Source of the DNA: Sphingomonas sp. LHG3406-1
Lineage (GTDB): Bacteria; Pseudomonadota; Alphaproteobacteria; Sphingomonadales; Sphingomonadaceae
DNA: 64,000 nt
Reading direction: 5' to 3'
Assembly (NCBI RefSeq): GCF_029637485.1
Contig: NZ_CP069128.1
Span: 806,001-870,000, forward strand
Position 1 is the first letter of the stretch. Every line of letters starts with the position of its first letter. The position numbers and the translations under genes were made by a program. This document shows, one piece after another, positions 1 through 7,724 of the stretch. The notes beneath the pieces were generated by a model. The model was not told where the DNA came from, did not search any database, and saw only the letters and a program-made list of their open reading frames with translations.

Positions 1-318
1 TTGACGAGCACAGGCGGCGTCACGGCCGCAGCCGCGTGCTGCATACTTCCGTTGGTGCTTGCAGGTGTGGGCGTTGGAGCGTCCACATTGGCGCCGCTGG
101 TCCCACTACACTGGCCGATCACCGCCGTAGCCCTCCTCTGTTTGGCAGGGGGGTGGGGCCTCTATGTTCGGCGCCGGAGAGAGTGCGCTCGGCGCTCAGA
201 ATGCTCACCACCGGCCCGAAGCACACTAGTCTTACTAACTGTGGCCTCAGTTCTTGTGCTCACATCGGCCGCATGGCCTTTACTTGAGCAGCCTCTCATG
301 CGGGCTCTTGGCGGATGA
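1..318 (+). CDS. MerT-like mercuric/metal transport protein, probably 5'-truncated by the window edge
   Basis: Small inner-membrane protein with three hydrophobic segments. A vicinal Cys pair (ACCILP) lies in the first membrane segment, and a second Cys pair spaced C-x4-C (ECARRSEC) sits in the basic cytoplasmic loop between segments two and three. This is the MerT arrangement, in which the two pairs pass Hg(II) inward to the cytoplasm. MerT is normally about 115 residues; here 105 are visible and the frame is open to base 1, so the TTG at base 1 is probably internal rather than the true start. The stop overlaps the next start (ATGA), indicating translational coupling. No merA or merR is visible, so the mercury specificity is inferred from family features only. 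Confidence 0.7.
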   Translation: MTSTGGVTAAAACCILPLVLAGVGVGASTLAPLVPLHWPITAVALLCLAGGWGLYVRRRRECARRSECSPPARSTLVLLTVASVLVLTSAAWPLLEQPLMRALGG

Positions 319-542
319 TTGTTTCAACCTCCACGCTCACCTGCCCACAGTGCGATGGCAACTCCACTGACGTGATGCCAACGAACGCATGCCAGTTCTT
401 CTATGATTGCAAGCATTGCGCAGCCATCCTGAGGCCCTTGCCGGGGGACTGCTGCGTTTACTGTTCATTCGGTGACATACCCTGTCCTCCGATCCAAGAA
501 GCTGAGCAGAATGGTGGAGAGGGCTGCTGCTCGCCACGCTAG
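315..542 (+). CDS. GDCCVxC-type small cysteine-rich protein
   Basis: A 75-residue protein with ten cysteines and the signature GDCCVYCSFGD in the middle, preceded by two CxxC-like pairs (CPQC, CKHC) and followed by a terminal CC. It matches the family annotated as GDCCVxC domain-containing (seleno)protein, often found beside mer-type transporters. Some members have selenocysteine in the signature; here the position is an ordinary Cys codon (TGC). It starts inside the stop of the MerT-like gene, so the two are co-translated. A metal-binding or thiol-redox role alongside the transporter is an inference; no biochemical function is established to my knowledge. Confidence 0.75.
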   Translation: MIVSTSTLTCPQCDGNSTDVMPTNACQFFYDCKHCAAILRPLPGDCCVYCSFGDIPCPPIQEAEQNGGEGCCSPR

Positions 543-572
543 CAGCACTTCAGGGCTAAGTTGATTCTGCGG

Positions 573-929
573 TTAGTTCTGGATGAGTCGAATGAGGGTG
601 CCATCAGGGTCGATGAGCGCTGCTATAGTTAAGCCGCTTTCCTCGACCTTAGGCGGCTGCATGCGCGGGTGGCCCCAACACCGCTCCTCAACATCTGCCG
701 CCAAGCATTCAGAGTAGAAGCCAGCTAGGTCATCTAGTCGGAGGCAACAGCTAAACCAGCTTTCCAGTGGATTGAGATCCGGATGGGGGAAAAACTCCAA
801 TGAAAGGCCGTCACGCCTCAGGATCATCCACCCGTCGTCTTTCCACGCCTGCTCAAAGCCGAGCTTTGCGTAAAAGGCAGATGTAATCTCAAAATTACGG
901 GAAGGCAGGTTGGGAGTTACGTGATCCAT
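573..929 (-). CDS. bleomycin resistance protein-like VOC-family protein
   Basis: 118-residue single-domain member of the glyoxalase/bleomycin-resistance (VOC) fold, close in length and motif order to Ble-type drug-binding proteins. It opens with TPNLPSRNFEITSAFY, has LEFFPHPDLNPLESWFSCC in the centre and ends with ALIDPDGTLIRLIQN. Such proteins bind bleomycin-group antibiotics as dimers and need no catalysis; the metal ligands of enzymatic VOC members are not conserved. It stands alone between the mercury-type pair and the copper ATPase and points the same way as the ATPase. Binding of bleomycin itself is inferred from family resemblance. Confidence 0.8.
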   Translation of the reverse strand: MDHVTPNLPSRNFEITSAFYAKLGFEQAWKDDGWMILRRDGLSLEFFPHPDLNPLESWFSCCLRLDDLAGFYSECLAADVEERCWGHPRMQPPKVEESGLTIAALIDPDGTLIRLIQN

Positions 930-1056
930 AGGGCGACTCTAGCTGATTCTTGCCGATTGTCCGCAACCGCTCGAGAGCGTACTTGAGCTACTTAGCTGAA
1001 CGAACTTCCGCTGAGACCAGCATCCATGCACAACAGCCACTACTTTGAAGCGCTTC

Positions 1057-3426
1057 TCACAGCTGCACACTCCGGAGCCGCAAGGCGTTGCCGATCACCG
1101 ATACAGAAGAGAGGCTCATGGCTAAGGCGGCGATCATAGGAGAGAGTAGGATACCGAAGACGGGATACAACACGCCGGCCGCGATGGGCACCCCAAGCGC
1201 ATTGTAGCCGAAGGCAAACATGAGGTTCTGGCGAATGTTGGCTGTCACCGCTCGGCTGAGCCGCCGCGCGCGCACAAGGCCGGTCAGATCACCCCTCACC
1301 AGAGTTACGCCCGCACTCTCAACCGCAACATCTGCGCCCGTTCCCATCGCGATTCCGATATCGGCTCGGGCAAGAGCAGGAGCATCGTTGACCCCGTCTC
1401 CGGCCATGGCGACCACTCGGCCCTGCTCCTTCAGTCGCTCGATCGCTGCATCTTTGTCGGCAGGCAGCACGTCGGCGACTACCTCGTCGATCCCGAGCCT
1501 CCGAGCGACTGCTTCAGCCGTACGGCGATTGTCGCCGGTCAGCATGATGATGCGCAGGCCCTCTCTATGAAGACCGGCGATGGCCGCCTCGGTGGTTTGC
1601 TTGACCGGATCGGCGACTGCGATGAGCCCTGCGGCTTGCCCATCTACCGCGACAAACATCACGGTCGCGCCTTCATCCCGGTGCTTGCCGGCAGAGGCCT
1701 CTAGCTCCTGGGCATTTGCGCCTTCCGCCAGCATCAGCGCGCCATTGCCGATTGCTGTCCTGCGGTTCTCGATCTTCCCGACCAGTCCCTTGCCGCTGAT
1801 CGACTGGAAGTCGGTCACCGGCGATGGGAACAAGCCACGCTCCTCAGCGCCCCTGACGATTGCGTGAGCAAGCGGGTGAGCACTGGAAGCCTCTAACGAA
1901 GCCGCAATTCGCAGCAGCTCCTCCGGGGACAAGGTCGTGGAAGGCTCAACTGCCACCAGAGCTGGCTTACCTTCGGTAAGCGTGCCGGTCTTGTCGACGA
2001 CCAGGGTATCAACGCTGGCAAAACGCTCCAGAGCTTCGGCATTCTTGATGAGCACGCCTGATTGCGCGCCCTTCCCGACGCCAACCATGATCGACATGGG
2101 CGTGGCCAGTCCCAGAGCGCATGGACATGCAATGATGAGGACGCTGACCGCAGCAACTAGCGCGAAGGCAAGACGGGGCTCCGGCGCGGCGAAGGACCAG
2201 ATTGCGAACGCAATCACTGCAACGGCAATCACGGCTGGTACGAACCACGCTGAGACTTGATCGACCTTACGCTGAATCGGCGCCTGGCTGCGCTGCGCCT
2301 CAGCAACCATCTGCACGATGCGTGAGAGCATGGTCTCTGATCCGACCCGGTCGGCGCGCATGACGAAGCTGCCGTCGCCGTTGATTGAACCGCCAGTGAC
2401 CGCAGATCCGGTCTCCTTGGCAATCGGAAGCGGCTCTCCGGTCAACATCGACTCGTCCACAGAAGACGCGCCTTCAAGTACTTCCCCGTCGACAGGGATT
2501 GCTTCGCCAGGCTTGACCCTGAGCTGGTCGCCACTCCTGACCATATCGAGCGGAACATCGCGTTCCTTACCAGCATGGATCAGGTGCGCAGTCTTAGGCG
2601 CAAGGTCGAGCAAGGCTCGGATCGCTGAGCCGGTCTGCTCACGGGCGCGTAGCTCCAGAACCTGGCCGAGCAGCACCAAGGTCACGATCACCGCCGCCGC
2701 CTCGAAGTAAAGGCCGACGCCGCCATCGTGGGTGCGGAAGGCGGGTGGGAAGAGTTGCGGGGCTACGGCTCCCACGATTGAATAGGCCCAGGCGATGCCG
2801 GTTCCAATCGCGATCAGGGTGAACATATTGAGGTGGAGGGTCTTGAGACTCTGCCAGCCGCGTACGAAGAACGGCCAGCCACCCCACAGCACAACCGGGG
2901 TTGCCATGACGAGTTCGACCCAGTCCAGCGTGCGACCGCCAATAAACTCGACTGTCGTTGGCCAGAAGTGCCGAAGCATGACGAGGACAAACAATGGCGC
3001 GGACAAGGCGGCCGACACGACGAAGCGCCGGCGCATATCGAGATACTCTTCCGACGGCCCGTTGTTTGGATCGAATGCCTTCGGCTCCAGGGCCATGCCG
3101 CAGATGGGGCAGGTGCCAGGTCCGATCTGCACGATTTCTGGGTGCATCGGGCAGGTGTACTCGACGTCGGCCGGAGCCGAGTCCGGGGTTGCTTGTGCCG
3201 GATCGAGATAAAGCTCCGGCCTGAGCTCGAAGCGCTCCCGGCACTTTGCTGAGCAGAAATAATATTTCTTGCCGCCGTGCTCAGCTTGGTGCGGGGTGGT
3301 CGCCGGATCGACCGTCATGCCGCAAACGGGATCAATGACCTTCTCTGCTGGCGCATGCTCGTGAGAGGCTTTGGATCTATGATTGTGGCCGCAGGCAGAG
3401 CCGGGTGCGTGAGAATCTTTTTGCAT
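1057..3426 (-). CDS. copA: copper-translocating P1B-type ATPase with YHS and heavy-metal-binding N-terminal domains
   Basis: 789-residue P1B-ATPase that should export Cu(I) from the cytoplasm. The N-terminus is His-rich (about residues 1-28), followed by a YHS domain (about 32-76, DPVCGMTVD) and a Cys/His heavy-metal-binding domain (about 89-118, YTCPMHPEI and TCPICGMAL) in place of the usual HMA domain. The core shows TGEP, the ion-site CPC at about 434-436, the phosphorylation motif DKTGT at about 478-482, the SSAHPLA histidine-proline motif and GDGVNDAP. The C-terminal membrane pair carries YNALG and MSLSS, typical of Cu(I) pumps. A longer frame begins at a GTG at 3444, but that codon lies within the predicted promoter dyad, so the ATG at 3426 is preferred; it has no good ribosome-binding site. 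The YHS plus CPMHP arrangement is usual for this subgroup. Confidence 0.9.
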   Translation of the reverse strand: MQKDSHAPGSACGHNHRSKASHEHAPAEKVIDPVCGMTVDPATTPHQAEHGGKKYYFCSAKCRERFELRPELYLDPAQATPDSAPADVEYTCPMHPEIVQIGPGTCPICGMALEPKAFDPNNGPSEEYLDMRRRFVVSAALSAPLFVLVMLRHFWPTTVEFIGGRTLDWVELVMATPVVLWGGWPFFVRGWQSLKTLHLNMFTLIAIGTGIAWAYSIVGAVAPQLFPPAFRTHDGGVGLYFEAAAVIVTLVLLGQVLELRAREQTGSAIRALLDLAPKTAHLIHAGKERDVPLDMVRSGDQLRVKPGEAIPVDGEVLEGASSVDESMLTGEPLPIAKETGSAVTGGSINGDGSFVMRADRVGSETMLSRIVQMVAEAQRSQAPIQRKVDQVSAWFVPAVIAVAVIAFAIWSFAAPEPRLAFALVAAVSVLIIACPCALGLATPMSIMVGVGKGAQSGVLIKNAEALERFASVDTLVVDKTGTLTEGKPALVAVEPSTTLSPEELLRIAASLEASSAHPLAHAIVRGAEERGLFPSPVTDFQSISGKGLVGKIENRRTAIGNGALMLAEGANAQELEASAGKHRDEGATVMFVAVDGQAAGLIAVADPVKQTTEAAIAGLHREGLRIIMLTGDNRRTAEAVARRLGIDEVVADVLPADKDAAIERLKEQGRVVAMAGDGVNDAPALARADIGIAMGTGADVAVESAGVTLVRGDLTGLVRARRLSRAVTANIRQNLMFAFGYNALGVPIAAGVLYPVFGILLSPMIAALAMSLSSVSVIGNALRLRSVQL

Positions 3427-3435
3427 AGCCGACAC

Positions 3436-3466
3436 CAGATGCACCCTGACATCATGTTAGAGTCAA
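3436..3466 (-). promoter_or_regulatory. MerR-family-type promoter and operator for the copper ATPase
   Basis: On the minus strand a TTGACT -35 box (3461-3466) and CATCTG as -10 (3436-3441) are separated by 19 bp, the over-long spacer of MerR/CueR-activated promoters. The spacer is filled by an imperfect dyad (3443-3463), with half-sites ACTCTAACAT and ACCCTGACAT read from each side (8 of 10 matching). Transcription would start only a few bases before the ATG at 3426, implying a very short or leaderless mRNA. The binding protein is not identified; the MerR gene at 5535-5948 or a CueR elsewhere are candidates. Confidence 0.6.
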
Positions 3467-3812
3467 GAGTGGTTTATCTGGAACGAACGACGCGCGTTGG
3501 TGGGCTCGCAATGTCGGCTTGTGGCACGGCCAGTTGTCTGCTCGAACGACCGAGATGGGCGCTAAGTTGTCGTCGTCGCTCCCCATGAACGAGCGTCTGT
3601 TATCCGCCCTCAAAACCCGAAAGCTGTCGTTCCGCTTCCCACCAATTGCGGACGTTCGGCAGAACATTCAAAAACCCAGCTGTTCTCCTTACGATCGATT
3701 GAGATCAGCAGTTGACGTCGTGGGGTGAACGGCTCCGGCGAGGTGGGCACCTTATCTCTCAGGATGGCAATGGCGCACTCGCCTTCCCATATGCTTGAGG
3801 AAGGAGAGGCGC
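3467..3812. other. intergenic region without a convincing gene
   Basis: About 350 bp between the divergent copper ATPase and the DksA/TraR-like gene. Short open frames exist on both strands, but none has a recognisable product or ribosome-binding site. The stretch around 3625-3665 (containing CGCTTCCCACCAATTGCGGA) resembles, from memory, a dispersed intergenic sequence common in sphingomonad genomes; only one copy is in this window, so this cannot be confirmed here. Confidence 0.4.
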
Positions 3813-4073
3813 ATGGCCGGCGGTTGGACGCGCGATGGCGCGGTTCAGGATCAGATTGATGATACAGTAGCGGACGCGGTGCTGGCCGCTCGGGCAAGCA
3901 TGCCCAGTGGCGAGAGTGAGCCGTTCTGTACTGTGTGCGGAGATGACATCCCCATGGGTCGCCGCCGAGCAATGCCGGGAGTCCGCACCTGCGTGACATG
4001 CCAGAACGGTCGCGATCGACCACTGGCGTCAGCGTTCAATCGACGCGGCAGCAAGGACAGTCAGCTGCGTTGA
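3813..4073 (+). CDS. DksA/TraR-family C4 zinc-finger protein (YbiI-like)
   Basis: 86-residue protein with a short N-terminal helix, MAGGWTRDGAVQDQID, and a C-terminal zinc finger (CTVCGDDIP and CVTCQ, that is CxxC-x17-CxxC) ending in the typical NRRGSKDSQLR tail. This is the short TraR/YbiI branch of the DksA family, whose full-length members bind RNA polymerase through the secondary channel. The short members lack most of the coiled coil, and their function is unclear. The start at 3813 is chosen over an in-frame ATG at 3795 because AAGGAG lies at 3801-3806 with a 6-base spacer. It is monocistronic as far as can be seen. Confidence 0.8.
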   Translation: MAGGWTRDGAVQDQIDDTVADAVLAARASMPSGESEPFCTVCGDDIPMGRRRAMPGVRTCVTCQNGRDRPLASAFNRRGSKDSQLR

Positions 4074-4270
4074 CACCTTTGTCTCTGCGAGGTTTCTCGT
4101 TTTCTAGACGTTCAAGGCGATTGTGGGGAACTGCTCTCCAAAAGCAGCTCCTCACTCATCACTCAGGCGGATGGCTGCTACGGCCGCCGATACCGGTGGT
4201 CGCGAACCAGCTTTCTTGATTCAGAATTGCCATTCATCACGGCGCTGATCGAGATGGTGCTCAGCAGCCG

Positions 4271-4564
4271 TTACTTCGCTGCCAAGAGCGCAAGTCTATG
4301 GATCTGCGGGGGCTCGACGAAGAGTTCTTCCGCCTTCTCCATCAACGCCGCAGCAACCTTGCCATCCAGATGGGTCTGCCGATCTCCCTCGGTATCGAAT
4401 GTGTCGAAGATCGCGTATTCGCCATCGCCTTCTTGGATCGCATACCAAGTCAAGGTCCCAGGTTCGGCTTCAACTAGGGGTAGCGCGGAAGTGAGAAAGG
4501 CGGCGACATCGCTTTCCTTACCGGGTTTGGCCTTCAACGGCACGTACAGCGCAAGTTTCGGCAT
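4271..4564 (-). CDS. antibiotic biosynthesis monooxygenase (ABM/YgiN-like) domain protein
   Basis: 97-residue dimeric alpha/beta-barrel domain of the ABM superfamily. It begins MPKLALYVPLKAKPGKE and includes the conserved EPGTLTWYAIQ strand and a YAIFDTFDTEGDRQTHL segment. These small cytosolic proteins act as quinol monooxygenases or as uncharacterised redox or stress proteins; the substrate cannot be told from sequence. The start at 4564 is supported by GAGGAG about 7 bases upstream; a longer frame to 4642 adds unconserved residues. No operon partner is evident. Confidence 0.75.
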   Translation of the reverse strand: MPKLALYVPLKAKPGKESDVAAFLTSALPLVEAEPGTLTWYAIQEGDGEYAIFDTFDTEGDRQTHLDGKVAAALMEKAEELFVEPPQIHRLALLAAK

Positions 4565-5043
4565 CTTTGACTCCTCGATAGAAACGACCAACTCCCGGCC
4601 GGTTACATAACGAGCGAGCGGGTGAGAACGATGCGTCCGCAATAGCGGACCACTACTCGCTCAATTAAATAGACCCTCGGGCTTTACAGCCGAAGGTCCG
4701 GAGTTCGAGCCCCTCGGAGCGAGGCTAACCTCAATATCTGGACTTCGACTAACGCTCGAGGCGAATGCCGCCTTTCCAAGGCTCATCATCAACGAACCAG
4801 CCATCGGCTATCGATTTAGGATATGAGCCACCCAGCGTCCGCTTACCGGGTGAAGCGTCGCATCCCTTTATGACATGGATGGGCGCGAGGCAGACTTCCC
4901 GGCCCCGACGGCTGCTTGTGGCCGAGGGCAGAAGGTCGGCTTCTGGGCTGACGCGCGTGATATCGGACGTTCAGCGGCCTCCCTTAGATGCCCCTCTCCG
5001 ACTCCATTGCAGAGATAGCCGCTGACTGCGAAACGGGACAGCG
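4565..5043. other. intergenic region with a tRNA-like relic
   Basis: About 480 bp without a supportable protein gene; the open frames here have no recognisable product. The segment around 4659-4728 has tRNA-like pieces, a TTCGAGC T-loop-like motif and an anticodon-arm-like hairpin. It lacks a proper D-arm and has mismatches in the T-stem, so it is best seen as a decayed fragment rather than a working tRNA. Confidence 0.35.
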
Positions 5044-5367
5044 ATGACCCTTTTTGCTTACATCGGAGCAGCTTTGGCGGAGATCGCGGGGTGTTTTGCG
5101 TTCTGGGCTTGGTTGCGGCTTGAGAAGTCTCCATGGTGGCTCCTTCCTGGCGTGGCATCTCTATGCCTCTTTGCATATCTGCTGACGCTTGTTGATGCGG
5201 AACATGCGGGCCGGACCTACGCAGCTTACGGCGGCATCTACATCCTTTCCGCGCTCGTGTGGCTCTGGCTTTTCGAGGGTGTTCAGCCCGACAGGTGGGA
5301 CGTCAGCGGAACCGCCCTTGCGCTGCTCGGAGGAGCGATAATCCTCTGGGGTCCGAGGGGCACCTGA
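5044..5367 (+). CDS. ynfA: YnfA family (UPF0060) small membrane protein
   Basis: 107-residue inner-membrane protein with four hydrophobic helices and the family hallmarks [10 protein letters not shown] near the N-terminus, a central [16 protein letters not shown] and a C-terminal [18 protein letters not shown]. YnfA belongs to the drug/metabolite transporter superfamily near the small multidrug resistance proteins; some members have been linked to drug or metal tolerance. Length is normal for the family. It is preceded by GGGACAGCG, a modest ribosome-binding site. It lies within a metal-resistance island, but no direct link to a metal is shown. Confidence 0.9.
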   Translation: MTLFAYIGAALAEIAGCFAFWAWLRLEKSPWWLLPGVASLCLFAYLLTLVDAEHAGRTYAAYGGIYILSALVWLWLFEGVQPDRWDVSGTALALLGGAIILWGPRGT

Positions 5368-5534
5368 CCGTCCGCTTTGCCGGAATGTCGGTACAAGCAG
5401 CAGCGATCGGACGGGTGCAAATCGGCCGACCTCCTCGATTCAAACTAGATGGCTCCGCCCTAAGCGGCTGAGCATGGCAGTCTTCAAAACTTCTAAGGTG
5501 GTGGAAGTCGGCCTAGACACTGACAATCTTAGTT

Positions 5535-5948
5535 TCAGCTGTGTTCGGTTCCGCAGAGCTGATGATCCGCCAACGACCTCATGATGTTGCAGCTGCTGAT
5601 CTGGCCACCACGACATTCCGCAATCATGCGCTTCAACTCACTTTGTAGTTGCCGGAGCTGAGCGATCTTGCGCTCCACGGCGACCAGATGACCATTGGCA
5701 ATCCGATCAGCGTCTCCGCAGTCACGGGCTGGCTCATCTGCCAGGTTGAGCAGCGACCGGATATCCGCGATGTCGAAGCCCAGCCCGCGAGAGTGACGCA
5801 CGAAGCTCAGCCGCTCCACGTGTTCCGGGCCGTAGTCCCGATAGTTTCCGTCGGTCCGTAGAGGCTTTGGCAGAAGACCGATGCGCTCATAGTAGCGTAT
5901 GGTCTCGATGTTGGTGCCAGTCGCTCGCGCCAGTTCTCCAATCTTCAT
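5535..5948 (-). CDS. MerR-family heavy-metal-responsive transcriptional regulator (CadR/ZntR/PbrR group)
   Basis: 137-residue regulator with an N-terminal winged helix (MKIGELARATGTNIETIRYY, about residues 1-70) and a long dimerisation helix. The metal site is formed by a Cys at the start of that helix (RDCGDAD) and a C-terminal loop with two further Cys (AECRGGQISSC). This three-Cys layout is the CadR/ZntR/PbrR type that senses Cd, Zn or Pb rather than the two-Cys CueR type. The start at 5948 follows the conserved N-terminus; an upstream extension of 42 residues runs through the divergent promoter and is rejected. It is divergent from the CDF efflux gene at 6023, whose promoter carries a matching operator, so it most likely activates that gene. 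Confidence 0.88.
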   Translation of the reverse strand: MKIGELARATGTNIETIRYYERIGLLPKPLRTDGNYRDYGPEHVERLSFVRHSRGLGFDIADIRSLLNLADEPARDCGDADRIANGHLVAVERKIAQLRQLQSELKRMIAECRGGQISSCNIMRSLADHQLCGTEHS

Positions 5949-5961
5949 AATTCTGCCAACC

Positions 5962-5992
5962 TTGACCCTGTAGCCGCTACAGGGACCATAGA
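5962..5992 (+). promoter_or_regulatory. MerR-type promoter/operator upstream of the CDF-Czc gene run
   Basis: TTGACC (5962-5967) and CATAGA (5987-5992) are 19 bp apart. Between them is a perfect 8-bp inverted repeat, CCCTGTAG (5966-5973) and CTACAGGG (5977-5984), with a 3-bp centre. This is the standard layout of a promoter twisted open by a metal-bound MerR-family activator. It lies between the MerR gene and the CDF gene. A ribosome-binding site (GAGGTG) follows at 6013-6018. Confidence 0.75.
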
Positions 5993-6022
5993 AGGGTCGC
6001 TCCGATTCGGTCGAGGTGACAA

Positions 6023-6652
6023 ATGGCCTGTAACAGCTGCGTATCCGACACTCCGAAGACCATGGTCGACCCACGCTGGCGGCAAGCCTTGTGGATCGCC
6101 CTGATCGTCAACGCGGGCATGTTCGCGATAGAGCTGTATGCCGGCTCGGCTGCCGACAGCCATGCGCTCAAGGCCGACGCGCTCGACTTCTTCAGTGATG
6201 CCGCCAACTACGCCATCTCGCTGCTGGTCGCCGGCTTGGCGCTGACGTGGCGAGCCCGCGCAGCCTTCTTTAAGGGCGCGACGCTGGTGCTGCTAGGCGG
6301 CTACATCCTCGTCAGTGCCAGCTGGGCCGCCTGGAACGGTTCGAGCCCGCAGCCGGAGACGATGGGGATTATCGGCGTCCTTGCCCTCCTCGCGAATGTC
6401 GGTGTCGCCCTGCTGCTTTTCCGCTTCCGCTCCGGGGATTCCAACATGCGCTCCGTCTGGATCTGCTCGCGCAATGACGCCATCGGCAATGTGGCCGTGA
6501 TCGCGGCCGCAGCCGGCGTGTTCGGCACCGGCACCGCGTGGCCGGACCTCATCGTCGCGGGCATCATGGCGACGCTGGGCATCTGGGGCGGCCTGCAGAT
6601 CATGGCTCAAGCGAGGGGCGAACTCGCCCACCGGCCTGCTCATGCGTCCTGA
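6023..6652 (+). CDS. short CDF-family cation efflux transporter
   Basis: 209-residue membrane protein with about six helices and a Cys-bearing N-terminus (MACNSCVSD). It has the CDF fold signatures in TM2 (D55-FFS-D59) and TM5 (ending NDAIGN) but no cytoplasmic C-terminal metal-binding domain. In canonical CDF proteins TM5 carries His-x3-Asp; here the His position is Cys148 with Asp152 kept, giving a D/D/C/D transport site that could favour soft metals such as Cd (inference). It is the first gene after the MerR-type operator, with GAGGTG at 6013-6018. It overlaps the following 53-aa reading frame, so it heads a run of genes extending through the Czc pump. Confidence 0.8.
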   Translation: MACNSCVSDTPKTMVDPRWRQALWIALIVNAGMFAIELYAGSAADSHALKADALDFFSDAANYAISLLVAGLALTWRARAAFFKGATLVLLGGYILVSASWAAWNGSSPQPETMGIIGVLALLANVGVALLLFRFRSGDSNMRSVWICSRNDAIGNVAVIAAAAGVFGTGTAWPDLIVAGIMATLGIWGGLQIMAQARGELAHRPAHAS

Positions 6653-6803
6653 TCGCCCATTGCTCGGGGCTCTCATGTGGGGCGGACTGGGCTTCCTGCT
6701 GGCAGGCTTGCTGCTGGCCGCATACTTCGGGTTGGCGGCTCCTGCGGCCCAGCTTGACGATCATCAATCGGACAAGCGCGCCAGAACGGGGAAGACGACA
6801 TGA
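6642..6803 (+). CDS. 53-aa single-pass membrane protein, unknown
   Basis: Small open frame beginning MRPDRPLLGALMWGGLG, with one strongly hydrophobic helix (about residues 8-34) and a charged C-terminus (DDHQSDKRARTGKTT). Its ATG lies inside the end of the CDF gene (10 bp overlap) and its stop overlaps the next ATG as ATGA, so it is wedged between two coupled genes with no spare space. That packing is the main evidence that it is translated. I do not recognise the family; it could be a small accessory subunit of the CDF transporter or the methyltransferase. Confidence 0.6.
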   Translation: MRPDRPLLGALMWGGLGFLLAGLLLAAYFGLAAPAAQLDDHQSDKRARTGKTT

Positions 6804-7291
6804 ACGAAGTTCGGAGCGGTGGCGATCGTCAGGGCACCTCTGGTCAGACGGACAGCCCTCGGGTTTTCGTGCCGCCACCCCTGATCTTCGCGAGCTCGGT
6901 CGCAGCTGGCCTGGCCATCGACATGCACCTCCACGAATTCGGGGTGCCGCAGGTCTTCGCTATCCTGCTGCTGGTGGCCGCGCTTGGCCTGATCGGCGCG
7001 GCGCTGAACCTCTTTTGGCGGCGGCGGACCCGGCCTGAGCCGTGGCAGCCCGCGAGTGCGCTGGTGGTGACGGGCATCTACCGGTTCACCCGCAATCCGA
7101 TGTATCTGGGCATGACGCTGCTGTCGCTCAGCGTGGCGATCTTCTGCCAGAGCCTCGGTGCCGTCTTCCTGTCCCTGGTAGCGGCAGCCTTGATCGACCG
7201 CTTCGTCATCTGCCGGGAAGAAGCCTATCTCCAGCGACGCTTCGGCGATGAATACCAGATCTACAAGCAGCAGGTGCGGCGATGGCTGTAG
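6800..7291 (+). CDS. ICMT/PEMT-like isoprenylcysteine or phospholipid methyltransferase family protein
   Basis: 163-residue integral membrane protein of the isoprenylcysteine carboxyl methyltransferase/phospholipid methyltransferase superfamily. The SAM-binding signature GIYRFTRNPMYLGM is present around residues 91-104, followed by the C-terminal REEAYLQRRFGDEYQIYKQQ, with three to four membrane helices before it. These proteins are common in bacterial metal-resistance (cnr/czc/sil-type) gene sets, where the substrate is usually unknown. Translation is coupled to the preceding 53-aa protein (ATGA). Confidence 0.8.
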   Translation: MNEVRSGGDRQGTSGQTDSPRVFVPPPLIFASSVAAGLAIDMHLHEFGVPQVFAILLLVAALGLIGAALNLFWRRRTRPEPWQPASALVVTGIYRFTRNPMYLGMTLLSLSVAIFCQSLGAVFLSLVAAALIDRFVICREEAYLQRRFGDEYQIYKQQVRRWL

Positions 7292-7335
7292 CGGTGCGTT
7301 TCCAATGCCGCCCGCGGCTGCTATGGCGCCGACCC

Positions 7336-7668
7336 ATGCCCCGCCTGACCGCCATTGTCAGCGCCATGCTCCTTGTTCTCATGCTTTGGACGGGGACAAC
7401 AGCGCATGCGGCCGAGCGGCTCGACTGCATCACCGTAGGGGCGGAAACGACCGGGCACTACGATGGCGACCCCGACCAGACCCCGGCCAGCTCGGACAAG
7501 GGTGTCGCCCATCATCATACCTCTTGTGGCGGCCACCAGCTCGCCGCGCCAACGGATATCCCAGCGGCTGCGCTGGCTCCGGTCCGGCGCACAAACCTGT
7601 TCGGTGACCCCGCTGCCGGAGTGCCGGGCCGCGAGCCCGAGAGCCAGCTAAGGCCTCCGATCGCCTGA
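7336..7668 (+). CDS. His-rich secreted hypothetical protein upstream of czcC
   Basis: 110-residue protein with a clear Sec signal peptide (MPRLTAIVSAMLLVLMLW, cleavage near AHA-AE) and a mature part containing a HHHTSCGGH cluster that could bind a divalent metal. An earlier in-frame ATG at 7282 overlaps the end of the previous gene and would add 18 residues, mostly basic; the start at 7336 is preferred because it gives a normal signal peptide, but neither has a strong ribosome-binding site. Small His-rich periplasmic proteins often precede RND metal pumps and may act as metal buffers. No named family recognised. Confidence 0.6.
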   Translation: MPRLTAIVSAMLLVLMLWTGTTAHAAERLDCITVGAETTGHYDGDPDQTPASSDKGVAHHHTSCGGHQLAAPTDIPAAALAPVRRTNLFGDPAAGVPGREPESQLRPPIA

Positions 7669-7678
7669 CACTGACTCA

Positions 7679-7696
7679 AGCCCGGCGCTCCGGGCT
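7679..7696 (+). terminator. GC-rich hairpin between the His-rich gene and czcC
   Basis: Perfect 7-bp stem AGCCCGG/CCGGGCT with a 4-base loop. There is no T-tract, so it may be a weak terminator, an attenuating structure or an mRNA-processing site that sets the pump genes apart from the upstream genes. Confidence 0.3.
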
Positions 7697-7724
7697 CGAT
7701 TGCAGTTGTCAGGAGTATTCCACC

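Noticed and set aside
4659..4728. tRNA-like segment with T-loop-like TTCGAGC and an anticodon-arm-like hairpin
   Set aside because: The D-arm is missing, the T-stem has mismatches and the acceptor stem does not pair properly. At best it is a relic.
4765..5025. 86-codon plus-strand frame upstream of ynfA
   Set aside because: No recognisable family, no ribosome-binding site and low-complexity basic composition.
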